43,203 bases of DNA from an uncultured beta proteobacterium. Lineage in GTDB: Bacteria > Pseudomonadota > Gammaproteobacteria > Burkholderiales > Rhodocyclaceae. The notes below the pieces were generated by a model that saw only the letters and a list, made by a program, of their open reading frames with translations, made no database searches and was not told the origin of the DNA. Below, piece after piece: positions 31,425 to 40,665 of the stretch. The stretch's first letter is position 1. The number at the start of each line of letters is the position of its first letter. Both the position numbers and the translations under genes were made by a program. The DNA lies in the NCBI GenBank assembly GCA_903908065.1, contig CAIVQO010000065.1:1-43203 (forward strand), written 5' to 3'.

Positions 31425-31925
31425 ATGAATCGACGCAGCTGGCTGTATTCGATCACCGGACTGCTTGCCACACCGCTGCTGACAGGCAGCGCAACAGCCG
31501 CCAACGGCAAATTCGTCGTCAGCAAGAGCCGCGAAGAATGGAAAAAGCTGCTTTCGGCCGAGGCCTACCAGGTCTTGTTCGAGGACGGCACGGAGCGCGC
31601 CGGCACCAGCCCGCTGAATCAAGAGAAGCGGCCCGGCACTTACCTCTGCGCGGCCTGCAACCTGCCGCTGTTCGATGCCGCACACAAGTACGAAAGCGGC
31701 ACCGGCTGGCCGAGCTTCTGGCAAGGCCTGCCCGCCGCACTGGGGACCTCGACCGACTTCAAGCTGATCTATCCGCGCACCGAATACCACTGCGCGCGCT
31801 GTGGCGGCCATCAGGGCCATGTCTTCAACGACGGCCCGCAACCCACCGGAAAGCGTTACTGCAACAACGGCGTCGCCCTGCGTTTCATCGCCCGCGGCGA
31901 AAGCCTGCCGGCGCTGCGCACATGA
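31425..31925 (+). CDS. msrB: Exported methionine-R-sulfoxide reductase
   Basis: A 166-residue MsrB that repairs methionine R-sulfoxide in proteins, here exported. The N-terminus MNRRSWLYSITGLLATPLL carries twin arginines and a hydrophobic stretch ending SATAA, so Tat export is likely. The zinc site is two CxxC pairs, YLCAACNLP and HCARCGGHQGHVF, and the catalytic Cys lies in RYCNNGVALRF; SGTGWPSFW is the substrate signature. The ATG at 31425 follows AGGAGAAGC. Its stop overlaps the msrA start (ATGA), so both reductases are made together, probably in response to the divergent ECF sigma. Confidence 0.94.
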   Translation: MNRRSWLYSITGLLATPLLTGSATAANGKFVVSKSREEWKKLLSAEAYQVLFEDGTERAGTSPLNQEKRPGTYLCAACNLPLFDAAHKYESGTGWPSFWQGLPAALGTSTDFKLIYPRTEYHCARCGGHQGHVFNDGPQPTGKRYCNNGVALRFIARGESLPALRT

Positions 31926-32530
31926 GGCGCTGGCTGGCGAAGGCGTTTCTGGCGGCCAGCGCCCTGCTTGGTGGCGCTGCCGGCGCGGAGCCGATTCCGG
32001 TCCCTCCCGGCATGGCCACCGCCATCTTTGCCGGGGGCTGTTTCTGGTGCGTGGAGCAGGATTTCGAAAAACTGCCCGGCGTGATCGAAGCCGAATCGGG
32101 CTACATCGGCGGCAGTACCCCGTTCCCCACCTATGAGCAGGTGGCCTATGGTGGGACCGGCCATACCGAAGCGGTGCGCGTCATCTACGACCCGCGCAAG
32201 GTCGCCTACACCCAATTGCTCGATCATTTCTGGCGCCACATCGATCCCACGGTGAAAGATCGCCAGTTCTGCGACAAGGGAAACCAGTACCGCAGCGGCA
32301 TCTACTACCAGAACGACGCAGAGCGCAAACTCGCCGAAGCCAGCCGCGACGAACTGCTGAAAAGCGGGCGTTTCCCCAGGATCGAAACCGAGATCGCGCC
32401 GGCATGGCGATTCTGGCCGGCCGAGGGCTACCACCAGGACTACTACAAGAAGAATCCGATCCGCTACAGCTTTTATCGCTACGCCTGCGGACGCGATGCG
32501 CGGGTGGAGTTCCTCTGGTCGAATCGATGA
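31922..32530 (+). CDS. msrA: Exported methionine-S-sulfoxide reductase
   Basis: A 202-residue MsrA, partner of MsrB. Signal peptide about 1-22 (FLAASALLGGAAGAE). Catalytic motif GGCFWCVEQDF is intact, followed by SGYIGG, YGGTGHTEAV, HFWRHIDPT and QYRSGIYY. An expected C-terminal resolving Cys may be C in RYACGRDAR. Overlaps msrB at its start and the glycosyltransferase at its end (ATGA both), so the three form one transcript. Confidence 0.94.
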   Translation: MRRWLAKAFLAASALLGGAAGAEPIPVPPGMATAIFAGGCFWCVEQDFEKLPGVIEAESGYIGGSTPFPTYEQVAYGGTGHTEAVRVIYDPRKVAYTQLLDHFWRHIDPTVKDRQFCDKGNQYRSGIYYQNDAERKLAEASRDELLKSGRFPRIETEIAPAWRFWPAEGYHQDYYKKNPIRYSFYRYACGRDARVEFLWSNR

Positions 32531-33216
32531 CCCGTTTATCGATCATCCTGCCGGTACTCGATGAAGCATCCGCCATTGGCGCCCGCCTTGGCGCACTGCA
32601 AGCCCTGCGCGCGCATGGCGCGGAGCTGGTGGTGGTCGATGGCGGCAGCCAGGACGGCACCCTCGCCTGCTGTGCCGGGCTGGCCGACCAGGTCCGGGTC
32701 GCGGCTCGCGGGCGCGCCCGGCAGATGAACGCGGGCGCCGCCGCCAGCAGCGGCGACGTCCTGCTCTTCCTCCACGCCGATACGGAACTGCCGCCCCAGG
32801 CTTTCGAATCCATCATCGCTGCCATCGATGACGGAGCCCAATGGGGACGCTTCGATGTGCGGATCGACGGCGCGCATCCGATGTTGCGGGTTATCGAGCG
32901 GATGATGAACTGGCGCTCCCGGCTTACCGGCATTGCCACCGGCGATCAGGCGATTTTCCTGCGCCGCGACGTATTCGAGCGCATCGGTGGCTACGAAGAC
33001 ATTTCCCTGATGGAAGACATCCGCCTGAGTGCCCGCCTGAAGCGCGAATCAGCCCCTGCTTGCCTGGCAGCTTCGGTAACGACGTCGGCGCGACGCTGGG
33101 AGAAACACGGAATCTGGCGCACCATGCTGCTGATGTGGCGCTTGCGCGCGGCCCATTTTTTCGGCGCCAACCCGGAAAACCTGGCCCGCCAGTATGGTTA
33201 CCGCGGCGATTCCTGA
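32527..33216 (+). CDS. TIGR04283-type family 2 glycosyltransferase
   Basis: A 229-residue GT-A glycosyltransferase. It begins MTRLSIILPVLDEASAI, has VVDGGSQDGT for nucleotide-sugar binding, GRARQMNAGAAASSGDVLLFLHADTELP (DxD-type HAD) and GDQAIFLRRDVFERIGGY with MEDIRLSARL. These match the TIGR04283 subgroup, often found beside TIGR04282 proteins; none is here. The substrate is unknown. The ATG at 32527 overlaps the msrA stop, so it belongs to the oxidative-repair transcript, which is unusual company. Confidence 0.88.
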   Translation: MTRLSIILPVLDEASAIGARLGALQALRAHGAELVVVDGGSQDGTLACCAGLADQVRVAARGRARQMNAGAAASSGDVLLFLHADTELPPQAFESIIAAIDDGAQWGRFDVRIDGAHPMLRVIERMMNWRSRLTGIATGDQAIFLRRDVFERIGGYEDISLMEDIRLSARLKRESAPACLAASVTTSARRWEKHGIWRTMLLMWRLRAAHFFGANPENLARQYGYRGDS

Positions 33217-33322
33217 ATTCGCGCCCGGCCCGCCGATAAAGTGTGGCGAATTTTCACCTTGCGTCGCAACATCCATCTCCAACTACTTGTCAGCGAAAAG
33301 AAAGCAATGCATATTCGAGGGC

Positions 33323-34057
33323 ATGGACAATAATTCCAGATCCTTATCCGGCCTTACCGAGTCTCTGCCTTTCGTAGTACGTTGCGTACGCGACGAAGGG
33401 GAGCTGGCAAAAGCCGTTGCCATCCGGCGCAGCGCCTATGGTCGTCACGTCCCCGAGCTTGCGGCGCGTTTTGCCGTGCCGGAGGCCGGCGACCTGGACG
33501 GCAGCAGCCGGGTACTGGTGGCCCTGGCCAAACTCGACGGGCAGGCGCTGGGCAGCATGCGCTACCGCACCAACCAGGGACGACCGCTCGACCTCGAACA
33601 ATCTGCGGAACTGCCGCTCGCCCTGAGCGGACGCGTTCTGACGGAGGCCACCCGCCTGGCGGTCAGCCAGGCTGCGGTGGGACGCGTGGTCAAGGCCATG
33701 CTGATGAAGGCCATGTTCCTCCAGTGCGAAGCCGGCGGCGTGGAAAACATGGTGGTGACGGCTCGCCATCCGATGGATCGTTTCTATCACTGGCTGTTGT
33801 TCGAGGACGTGTTTCCCGGCAGCGATCCGATTCCGATGGCCCACGTGGGCATGATCCCGCATCGCGTGATGGCCTGCGACATCGTGGCCACCAAGCGCCG
33901 CTGGCAGGTCGAAGACCATCCCTGGTATTCGCTGTTCTTCGAAACTCGCCACCCCGACATCGAACTCACCCCCTTCCCCGTGCTGCGGTCGCGCAATGCA
34001 CGTGAAGGCGGAGAAGCCCAAGCAGATCCGAGGATAGGCGCCCGCGACCTGCGCTAA
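33323..34057 (+). CDS. N-acyl amino acid synthase FeeM-domain protein
   Basis: A 244-residue acyltransferase of the FeeM type, a GNAT/LuxI-like fold that joins an acyl-ACP chain to an amino acid. Features: VRDEGELAKAVAIRRSAYGRHVPEL, a basic stretch before LTEATRLAVS, MVVTARHPMDRFYHWLLFEDV and a C-terminal HPWYSLFFETRHPDIEL. The ATG at 33323 follows GAGGGC closely; an in-frame upstream extension runs toward the glycosyltransferase end and is not preferred. The next gene, on the same strand 54 bases later, is a GGDEF-EAL protein, so a link between an acyl signal and cyclic-di-GMP is possible. Product and signal role are inferred. Confidence 0.8.
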   Translation: MDNNSRSLSGLTESLPFVVRCVRDEGELAKAVAIRRSAYGRHVPELAARFAVPEAGDLDGSSRVLVALAKLDGQALGSMRYRTNQGRPLDLEQSAELPLALSGRVLTEATRLAVSQAAVGRVVKAMLMKAMFLQCEAGGVENMVVTARHPMDRFYHWLLFEDVFPGSDPIPMAHVGMIPHRVMACDIVATKRRWQVEDHPWYSLFFETRHPDIELTPFPVLRSRNAREGGEAQADPRIGARDLR

Positions 34058-34111
34058 GATTCGGCGCATGATCGCCACGCGCCGCCAACGCCCCCCCTCG
34101 GACGCGGCAAC

Positions 34112-37099
34112 ATGACGCCGCGCACGCGGCGCCTCCTGCTGCTGACCTCGCGCGAATTGCTGCGCGGCTTCCTGAGCCGCAACGAACGCTGGCTGGGCAA
34201 ATTCTCCTTTGTCGTGATCCCGCTGGCGCTGGCCTGCATCATGCTGCTGGCCTTGTTCGCCTGGGAATCCGATTCCGCCGTCAAGGCACCCGTCGACATC
34301 AGCTTCCAGGCACTTGCCTTCGTGCCCGACGACGGCCAGATCGAGCCAGCCGCCGCACGCGAGGCATTGCGCAGCCTGAAGCCGGTGAAGTCCTTCGATA
34401 CCCAGCTTTCCGAAGCGCCGATCTGGTTTGCCTTCACCCCCCCCGCCCTGGCCAACGACACCGCCGGACCGCCGCTGGTGTATTTCCCTTCGCGCCATAC
34501 CCGCAGCCTGTCCTGCTGGCGCGGCAGCGCGCTGACCCCCCTGGGCTCGGCAACCCGTTCCGGCACCGAAGGCGCCCTGGTGGCGATCAATGCCGGATTC
34601 GCCACCAGCGCCGGCAATCTCTCCGGGGTTCCCCTGCTTTGCCGCGCCACCTTCGTCGGGCCGGCACGCCTGTCGGTAACGGCGTCGACCGCGGCCAATT
34701 TCGACCTGGCGACGCGAGCCTTCGCCAACGACATGGGGCTGCTCGAAGGTGGCTTGACGGTGCTGGCGATCTTCATGCTGCTGGCGGCCATGGTCAATCG
34801 CGAACCCCTGTACATCGTGTTCGCCGCCTGGCTTATCGTCAATGCACGCCTCGGTGCCAACTCGGCCGGCTGGGACACGGTCTGGCTCGGCCACCAGGTG
34901 CCCACCGCATGGCTCGACAGCATGCGCAAGATCATCTTCGCCAGCAACTTCCCGCTGACCGTGTATCTCTTCACGCGGCTGTTCCAGGGCGACCTTGCGA
35001 AGTTCCGCGGGCGGCCGCTGATGCGCACGCTGGAACTGCTCTACCTGCCGATGTTCGCCGCCGCCCTGCTGCTCCCTTATCGCCACTTCATCCCGGTGCT
35101 CTGGCTGTGCGCCTTCATCGGCTACGGGATCGTCGTGTTTTACCTGGGCAGCATCCTGCTGGTATCGCGCTCGCGCATCGCGATGTGGTTCGCCGGCTCG
35201 CTGGTGGTCACCGCAGTCGCCGGTTTCGCCGAAGTGGTCAAGGCCATGTTCGGCCTGCCCGGCCCCCTTCCCTACGTCAATAGCGTCACCGCCGCGCTGA
35301 GCTCCGGCCTGCTGGTGGCTATGGCGCTGGCGGAGCAAATGCGCATCGAGCGCTCGGGCCGCGAAGGCGCCGAGATCGCCCTGCAAAAAACCTACGACCA
35401 GGTGCCGGTGGCCTTTTTCACCGCCGACGCCACCGGGCGCATGCTGCGCGGCAACCCGGCGCTGGGACGCCTGCTGGGACAGGGCGTGCTGGAAGGCAAG
35501 GCACGCTGGCAGGAGTATTTCGAAGCCGGCAGCTGGGAATCGCTCTCCAGCCTGCTCGCCGACGGCCCGCGCGGCCAGCTGCGCTTCCAGTCACGGGACC
35601 AGGGTGCCTGGTACGAAGCCCGCGCCTCGATCGGCGAAGGCCTGATCGAAGGCTCGATCGAGGACATCACCGAAGCCGTCACCGCCAACCGCAAGCTGAT
35701 GTACCTGGCCGACCACGACCAGCTCACCGGCACGCTCTCGCGCCGCGCCATCGAGCAGGCGCTGCGCGGCGCAATCCGCGCCGCCGGCGCACAGTCGCCG
35801 GTCACCCTGGCCTACATGGACCTCGACCGCTTCAAGACCGTGAACGACCTGTTCGGCCATACCGCCGGCGACGAGGTGCTGCGCCAGCTGTGCAACCGGA
35901 TCAGCAAGTCGCTGGGCAACGAGCATCTGCTCGGCCGCATCGGCGGCGACGAGTTCCTCATCCTGCTGCGCGGCATGGCCCTGACCGAAGCCAGTGCCAA
36001 ATGCCGCGAACTGGTCGAACTGATCGACGGCAGCCCCTTCCGCGTGCAAGAACTGGCCTTCCGCATCGGCGTTTCCTTCGGCGCGGTGGAAGTCACGCCG
36101 GGCATCGAGGTCGCGGACCTCATCGCCGCCGCCGACCGCGCCTGTCGCGAAGCCAAGCGGATGGCCATTTCCGGCCACGTGGTGGCCTATGGCGCCGACG
36201 CGCCGGCCTTCCAGGAGCACGACGAGGAGCGCGTGCTGGTTTCGCGCCTGACGCCGGAACGGGCGCCGGAGTTCCTCGCCATCGCCATGCAGCCGATCAT
36301 GTCGCTGCACGACCCGCAGGGCAGCCTCGATTTCGAGGTCCTGTTGCGGGCCCGCGCCCCCGATGGCAGCGTCATGCCGGCCGGCCGCGTGATCAGCGTC
36401 GCCGAGGCCCATGGCCGCGTGGGCGTGATCGACCGCTGGGTGCTGGGCACGGTGCTCGAATGGCTCGACACCCACCTTGCTCAACTCGCCGGCACGCGTT
36501 TCGTCACCGTCAATTTTTCCGGCGCGTCGATCAACGACGAGCAGTTCATGGCCGATGCCTACGCCATGCTGCGCGCCCACCCGCACGCGGCGGCGCGGCT
36601 CTGCGCGGAAATCACGGAAGGCGTCGCGCTGCGCGATTTCGACCAGACGCGCCGCGTGCTGGAGCGCCTGCGCGAATTCGACGTCAAGCTGGCGCTGGAC
36701 GATTTCGGCGCCGGTTATACCTCCTTCATGTACCTCTCCGACCTGCAGGCCGACGTGATCAAGATCGACGGCGCCATCGTCGAGTCCGCCGCGCGCCACC
36801 CCTCGCGCCTGTCCATCGTGCAGGCGATCAGCGACCTCTCGCGCAACCTCGGCATGCGCTCGATCGCCGAATGGGTCGAGGATGCGGCAACCCTGCGCGC
36901 CATGGCCGAGGTCGGCATCGACTACATCCAGGGCTTTGCCATCGCCCGCCCCATGGCGCCGCGCGAGATCCTGCTCGGCCCCCATGCGGCGCACTGGATC
37001 GCCGACGGCACGATACGAACCGCGCTGGCCGAAATCCAGGCCGGCCGGGTCGTGGTGGATGACGGCGCAATCTACTCCGCCGGCAAGAACCTGCATTGA
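34112..37099 (+). CDS. Multi-pass membrane PAS-GGDEF-EAL cyclic-di-GMP protein
   Basis: A 995-residue protein. Helix about 31-50, a periplasmic domain of about 160 residues, then a seven-helix 7TM-DISM-like membrane domain (about 205-415), a PAS-like segment (about 425-530), GGDEF (LGRIGGDEFLILL, intact) and EAL. The inhibitory RxxD before GGDEF is missing (GNEH in its place). The EAL motif reads EVL (FEVLLRAR), with VNFSGASIND, EITEGVAL and DDFGAGYTSF retained, so phosphodiesterase activity may persist. The ATG at 34112 lacks a strong ribosome site. It follows the FeeM gene and precedes the haem-sensing hybrid kinase, all on the same strand with short gaps. Confidence 0.9.
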   Translation: MTPRTRRLLLLTSRELLRGFLSRNERWLGKFSFVVIPLALACIMLLALFAWESDSAVKAPVDISFQALAFVPDDGQIEPAAAREALRSLKPVKSFDTQLSEAPIWFAFTPPALANDTAGPPLVYFPSRHTRSLSCWRGSALTPLGSATRSGTEGALVAINAGFATSAGNLSGVPLLCRATFVGPARLSVTASTAANFDLATRAFANDMGLLEGGLTVLAIFMLLAAMVNREPLYIVFAAWLIVNARLGANSAGWDTVWLGHQVPTAWLDSMRKIIFASNFPLTVYLFTRLFQGDLAKFRGRPLMRTLELLYLPMFAAALLLPYRHFIPVLWLCAFIGYGIVVFYLGSILLVSRSRIAMWFAGSLVVTAVAGFAEVVKAMFGLPGPLPYVNSVTAALSSGLLVAMALAEQMRIERSGREGAEIALQKTYDQVPVAFFTADATGRMLRGNPALGRLLGQGVLEGKARWQEYFEAGSWESLSSLLADGPRGQLRFQSRDQGAWYEARASIGEGLIEGSIEDITEAVTANRKLMYLADHDQLTGTLSRRAIEQALRGAIRAAGAQSPVTLAYMDLDRFKTVNDLFGHTAGDEVLRQLCNRISKSLGNEHLLGRIGGDEFLILLRGMALTEASAKCRELVELIDGSPFRVQELAFRIGVSFGAVEVTPGIEVADLIAAADRACREAKRMAISGHVVAYGADAPAFQEHDEERVLVSRLTPERAPEFLAIAMQPIMSLHDPQGSLDFEVLLRARAPDGSVMPAGRVISVAEAHGRVGVIDRWVLGTVLEWLDTHLAQLAGTRFVTVNFSGASINDEQFMADAYAMLRAHPHAAARLCAEITEGVALRDFDQTRRVLERLREFDVKLALDDFGAGYTSFMYLSDLQADVIKIDGAIVESAARHPSRLSIVQAISDLSRNLGMRSIAEWVEDAATLRAMAEVGIDYIQGFAIARPMAPREILLGPHAAHWIADGTIRTALAEIQAGRVVVDDGAIYSAGKNLH

Positions 37100-37147
37100 T
37101 TCGGGCTAGACTTGTACCCCCTGTGCAGCCTTTGACGTCGTGCTGAA

Positions 37148-39718
37148 ATGAGCCTGCGTGGAAAGATCTGGTTGGCCCTCGTCGTCTTGGCGGGGGTGGT
37201 CTCGATGCTCGACCTCGGACTGGAATACCGGCTACAGGCCGACGAGCAGGAACGGCGCCTGTGGCGCGATGCGCGCGCCATCGGCAGCCTGCTGCAGGCC
37301 ACCTACGCCACCTATCACGGCCAGGTCAGCGCCAACCGCGACCCGGCCGGGTTCGCCCCGGAGCTGGCGCTGGACAGAATCTCGCGCGAGTTAGGCCAGC
37401 GCACCGGTAGCAAGATCCATTTCCGCGCCGTCTCTGACCGTCCGCGCAATCCGGAGAACCAGGCCGACCGCTTCGAGCTCGATGCCATCAAGTGGTTTCG
37501 TGAAAATTCCCAGGCCCGCGAGCGCATCGAGTCGGTAGTCGATTTCAACGGCAATCCCTTCCGGCAATACGCCATGCCCCTGCGCATCGAGACTGCCTGC
37601 CTGGGATGCCACGGCGCGGCGGGAAGCGCCACCAACGAGGCCGGCATGCGCGGCGAGGAATTCCGCCTCGGCGAGGTTCGCGGCCTGATCAGCGTGCGCA
37701 TGCCGGTTGCGCACTATGACGCCGTGGCCCTCGACCGCTGGTTGCAGCGCCTGGTCTGGAGCCTGCCGGCCTATGCCTTGGTATTCATCCTGCTCGGCTT
37801 GCTGATCGATCGCCTGGTGTTGCGCCGCCTCAGCCAGATCCGCGCCGGCACCCGCCGCCTCGCCACCGGCGACGCCGCATCCCGCCTCGATCCAGGCGAT
37901 GCGGACGAGCTTGGCGAACTGGCGCGCGAATTCAACCACATGGCCGACCAGGTCGCCGATCGCACCGCGGCGCTCGACGCCAGCCGCGAAGAACTGGCGC
38001 GGCATCGGGACCAGCTCGAGGAACAGGTCACCGTCCGTACCGCAGAGCTGGCGGCGGCCAAGGAAGCCGCGGAAAGGGCCAGCCAGGCCAAGAGCCGCTT
38101 CCTGGCCAACATCAGCCACGAGATTCGCACCCCGATGAACGCCATCATCGGCCTCACCCATCTCCTGCGCCGCGGCAAGCCGACGCCGTCCCAGGCCGAG
38201 CGGCTGGCGAAGGTCGATACCGCGGCGAACCACCTGCTGTCGGTGATCGACGACATCCTCGACATCTCGAAAATCGAATCCAACACCCTGCAGCTGGATC
38301 AGGAAGATTTCGCCCTGCCGGCCGTCCTCGACCACGTCCGTTCCCAGACCTTCGAGGACGCCAAAGCACGGCAACTGGTGCTCGACATCGAAGCCGACGA
38401 GGTGCCGTCCTGGCTGCGCGGCGATCCGATCCGTTTGCGCCAGGCCCTGTTCAACTATGTCTCGAACGCCATCAAGTTCTCAGAAAAGGGCCGCATCCAG
38501 CTGCGGGTCCAGGTCATCGACGAAGTCGCCGACCAGTTGCGGCTGCGCTTCGAAGTCGAGGATCATGGCATCGGCGTCGCCACCGAGGAACTGCCCAACC
38601 TGTTCCATGCCTTTGGCCAGATCGATGGCTCCGACACCCGCAGCTACGGTGGCACGGGCCTCGGCCTGGCGATCACCCGTCGCCTTGCCGAACTGATGGA
38701 CGGCGAGGTCGGCGTCGAAAGCCGACCCGGCCAGGGCAGCCGCTTCTGGTTCACCGCCTGCCTGCGGCGCGGACACGGCGTGATGCCGGAAGCCGCCACC
38801 CTGAATACCGAGAGCAGCGAGGCGGAGCTGCGCCGCCAGCATGGCGGCGCCAAGCTGCTACTGGTGGAAGACAACGTGATCAATCGCGAAGTGGCCCTCG
38901 AACTGCTGTATGGCGCCGGCATGGATACCGACATCGCGGTCGACGGCATGGACGCGATCGACAAGGCTGCTTCGGGCCGCTACCAGCTGATCCTGATGGA
39001 CATCCAGATGCCGCGCCTCGACGGCCTCGAGGCGACGCGTGCGATCCGCGGCCTGCGCTCCTACCGCGATGTGCCCATCCTCGCCCTGACCGCCAATGTG
39101 TTCGAGGAAAACCGCCGTGCCTGCCTCGACGCCGGGATGGACGACTTCGTCGCCAAACCGGTCGAACCCGAGGACTTGTATGCGGCCTTGCTGACCTGGC
39201 TGCAGCCCAGTCCCCACCAGCCGCCGCAAACGGATGACCGGGCCGCCGATACGCAGGCCGATGATTCCGCTGACGCCGACGACACGGATGACGCCGAGCC
39301 CCCGGAAGCGGCACGCCCGCTTGTCCCCAAGGTTTCCGCGCGCGACACCATGGCCTGGCAGCAGCGGCTTGAACGGGTGCCGGGCCTCGACGTCAGCCGC
39401 GGCCTGGATGTGGTGCGCGGCGACATGCGCACCTATTCGCGCATCCTTGCGCTGTTTGCCGACACCCACTTCAAGGACATCGCCCGCATCGAGGAATACC
39501 GCGCGGCGGGCAACCGGGCCGGACTGCGGGAACTGACGCATACGCTCAAGGGATCGGCCGGCAGCGTCGGCGCCACGCAACTCTCCGACTGCTCGAAGCA
39601 CCTGCATGCGCTGATCCTGAAGGAAGGCAGCGCCGAGGAAATCGAGGCCGGCTGCACCCTGCTGCTGGCCAAGCTGGAACAAACCATCGCCGATCTGCGC
39701 CAGGCGCTCGACGCGTAG
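37148..39718 (+). CDS. Haem-sensing hybrid histidine kinase (DUF3365-HAMP-HisKA-REC-Hpt)
   Basis: An 856-residue phosphorelay kinase. Helix 6-26, periplasmic DUF3365-type domain with c-type haem motif CLGCH (C151, C154, H155), helix about 200-220, HAMP (about 222-275), HisKA with [19 protein letters not shown], ATPase domain with NAIKFSEKG and GTGLGLAIT, receiver domain ([26 protein letters not shown], phospho-Asp in MDIQ), and C-terminal Hpt ([15 protein letters not shown]). All catalytic residues are present. The sensor probably reads redox or a gas through the haem, in parallel with the haem-sensing diguanylate cyclase at 28447-30303. No output regulator is adjacent. Confidence 0.92.
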   Translation: MSLRGKIWLALVVLAGVVSMLDLGLEYRLQADEQERRLWRDARAIGSLLQATYATYHGQVSANRDPAGFAPELALDRISRELGQRTGSKIHFRAVSDRPRNPENQADRFELDAIKWFRENSQARERIESVVDFNGNPFRQYAMPLRIETACLGCHGAAGSATNEAGMRGEEFRLGEVRGLISVRMPVAHYDAVALDRWLQRLVWSLPAYALVFILLGLLIDRLVLRRLSQIRAGTRRLATGDAASRLDPGDADELGELAREFNHMADQVADRTAALDASREELARHRDQLEEQVTVRTAELAAAKEAAERASQAKSRFLANISHEIRTPMNAIIGLTHLLRRGKPTPSQAERLAKVDTAANHLLSVIDDILDISKIESNTLQLDQEDFALPAVLDHVRSQTFEDAKARQLVLDIEADEVPSWLRGDPIRLRQALFNYVSNAIKFSEKGRIQLRVQVIDEVADQLRLRFEVEDHGIGVATEELPNLFHAFGQIDGSDTRSYGGTGLGLAITRRLAELMDGEVGVESRPGQGSRFWFTACLRRGHGVMPEAATLNTESSEAELRRQHGGAKLLLVEDNVINREVALELLYGAGMDTDIAVDGMDAIDKAASGRYQLILMDIQMPRLDGLEATRAIRGLRSYRDVPILALTANVFEENRRACLDAGMDDFVAKPVEPEDLYAALLTWLQPSPHQPPQTDDRAADTQADDSADADDTDDAEPPEAARPLVPKVSARDTMAWQQRLERVPGLDVSRGLDVVRGDMRTYSRILALFADTHFKDIARIEEYRAAGNRAGLRELTHTLKGSAGSVGATQLSDCSKHLHALILKEGSAEEIEAGCTLLLAKLEQTIADLRQALDA

Positions 39719-39726
39719 CACCTGGT

Positions 39727-39751
39727 CGCCGTATTGCCAGCGCCGACTTTT
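39727..39751. repeat. Intergenic copy of the AAAGTCGGCGC repeat
   Basis: Minus strand from 39751 reads AAAAGTCGGCGCTGGC followed by AATACGGCGACC, in the 51-base convergent gap between the hybrid kinase and the alpha/beta hydrolase. It agrees with the coding copy at 4741-4758 at nearly every base of the 24 compared. GCGCC (39740-39744) and GGCGC (39754-39758) can pair as a small hairpin, a weak bidirectional terminator. Confidence 0.45.
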
Positions 39752-39769
39752 AGGGCGCGGCGAACGCGC

Positions 39770-40645
39770 TCAGGACGTTCCGGCGCGCCGCCAGGCGCCA
39801 CCGGCATGGTCCAGCCATGCGGCGACCTGGGGCCACAAGTCGGCTTCGCCCTGTGGCTTGAAGAAGCCGAAATGCCCGATGCGTTGCATGCCATGTGCGG
39901 CGGGCTCGATCGAACGATAGTCCACCCTGCCCTGGCGGTATGCGCCATGGATCAGGCGCGAGCCCGACTCGTGCAGCAGTTCGTCGTCGGCGAAAGTCAG
40001 GGCCAGCACCGGATAGCTGGCCGTGGCATACGCCTCGCGCGCCCCGGGTTCGCCCGTCAGCAGGTAATCCGGCGTCAGGCACCAGCGCCGCCACTGCATC
40101 ATGGCCCCGGTCGGCACGTCGCCGACGACACCAATCCGCGAGCCGGGAAAATAGCCGAACAGCGGGCACAGTGTCGGTGCCAGCACATGCCACAACAGCG
40201 GCGCCGAACGGCGCGTACGGGTTGCGAGGTGACGCGTCGATCCGCTGCCGACGGCGATATTGACCAACCCGGCGAGGCGCTCGCGCGACGGCAGCAGCGG
40301 CGCCACCTGGCCGCCAAAGCTGTGGCCGACGACGAACAGCGGCTGATCCGGCGCCCGCTCGGCAACATGGCGCAGCAGCGCATCGTAGTCCTTGAGCAGC
40401 CAGTCCGAGAGGTCGGCCTTGGTCTGCCGCCGGGGGCCGGAAAGCGAAGCGCCGATGCCGCGGTAATCGAAGGTCCAGGTCAGGTAGCCGCGCTTCGCCA
40501 GCCAGCGCGCAAAATTCGCATAGAAGCCCTGGGCCACGGCCATCGCCGCCGCGATCAGCACCTGGCCATGCACCGGGCCATGCGGCTCGAAGCGATGCAC
40601 GGCAAGCGGATAGCCGTCGGCGGCGGCGAAGTCGATGCGCTCCAT
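39770..40645 (-). CDS. Alpha/beta hydrolase fold protein
   Basis: A 291-residue alpha/beta hydrolase. The nucleophile elbow is VVGHSFGGQVAPLL; FDYRGIGASLSG supplies the oxyanion region, FADDELLHESG the likely acid, and AAHGMQRIGHFGFFK the catalytic His. The C-terminal SIEPAAHGMQRIGHFGFF is typical of a subgroup annotated as uncharacterised alpha/beta hydrolases. The ATG at 40645 is 20 bases after the dnaE2 stop on the same strand, so it may be co-transcribed with dnaE2. No signal peptide; substrate unknown. Confidence 0.87.
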   Translation of the reverse strand: MERIDFAAADGYPLAVHRFEPHGPVHGQVLIAAAMAVAQGFYANFARWLAKRGYLTWTFDYRGIGASLSGPRRQTKADLSDWLLKDYDALLRHVAERAPDQPLFVVGHSFGGQVAPLLPSRERLAGLVNIAVGSGSTRHLATRTRRSAPLLWHVLAPTLCPLFGYFPGSRIGVVGDVPTGAMMQWRRWCLTPDYLLTGEPGAREAYATASYPVLALTFADDELLHESGSRLIHGAYRQGRVDYRSIEPAAHGMQRIGHFGFFKPQGEADLWPQVAAWLDHAGGAWRRAGTS

Positions 40646-40665
40646 GGCTGTCGTTTTACCATGCC

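Noticed and set aside
33344-35386. Long minus-strand open frame of about 680 codons
   Set aside because: It runs antisense to the FeeM and GGDEF-EAL genes, both of which have clear domains; composition is typical of a shadow frame.
35591-37096. Minus-strand open frame of about 500 codons
   Set aside because: Antisense shadow of the GGDEF-EAL gene, rich in His, Gln and Ala without any motif.
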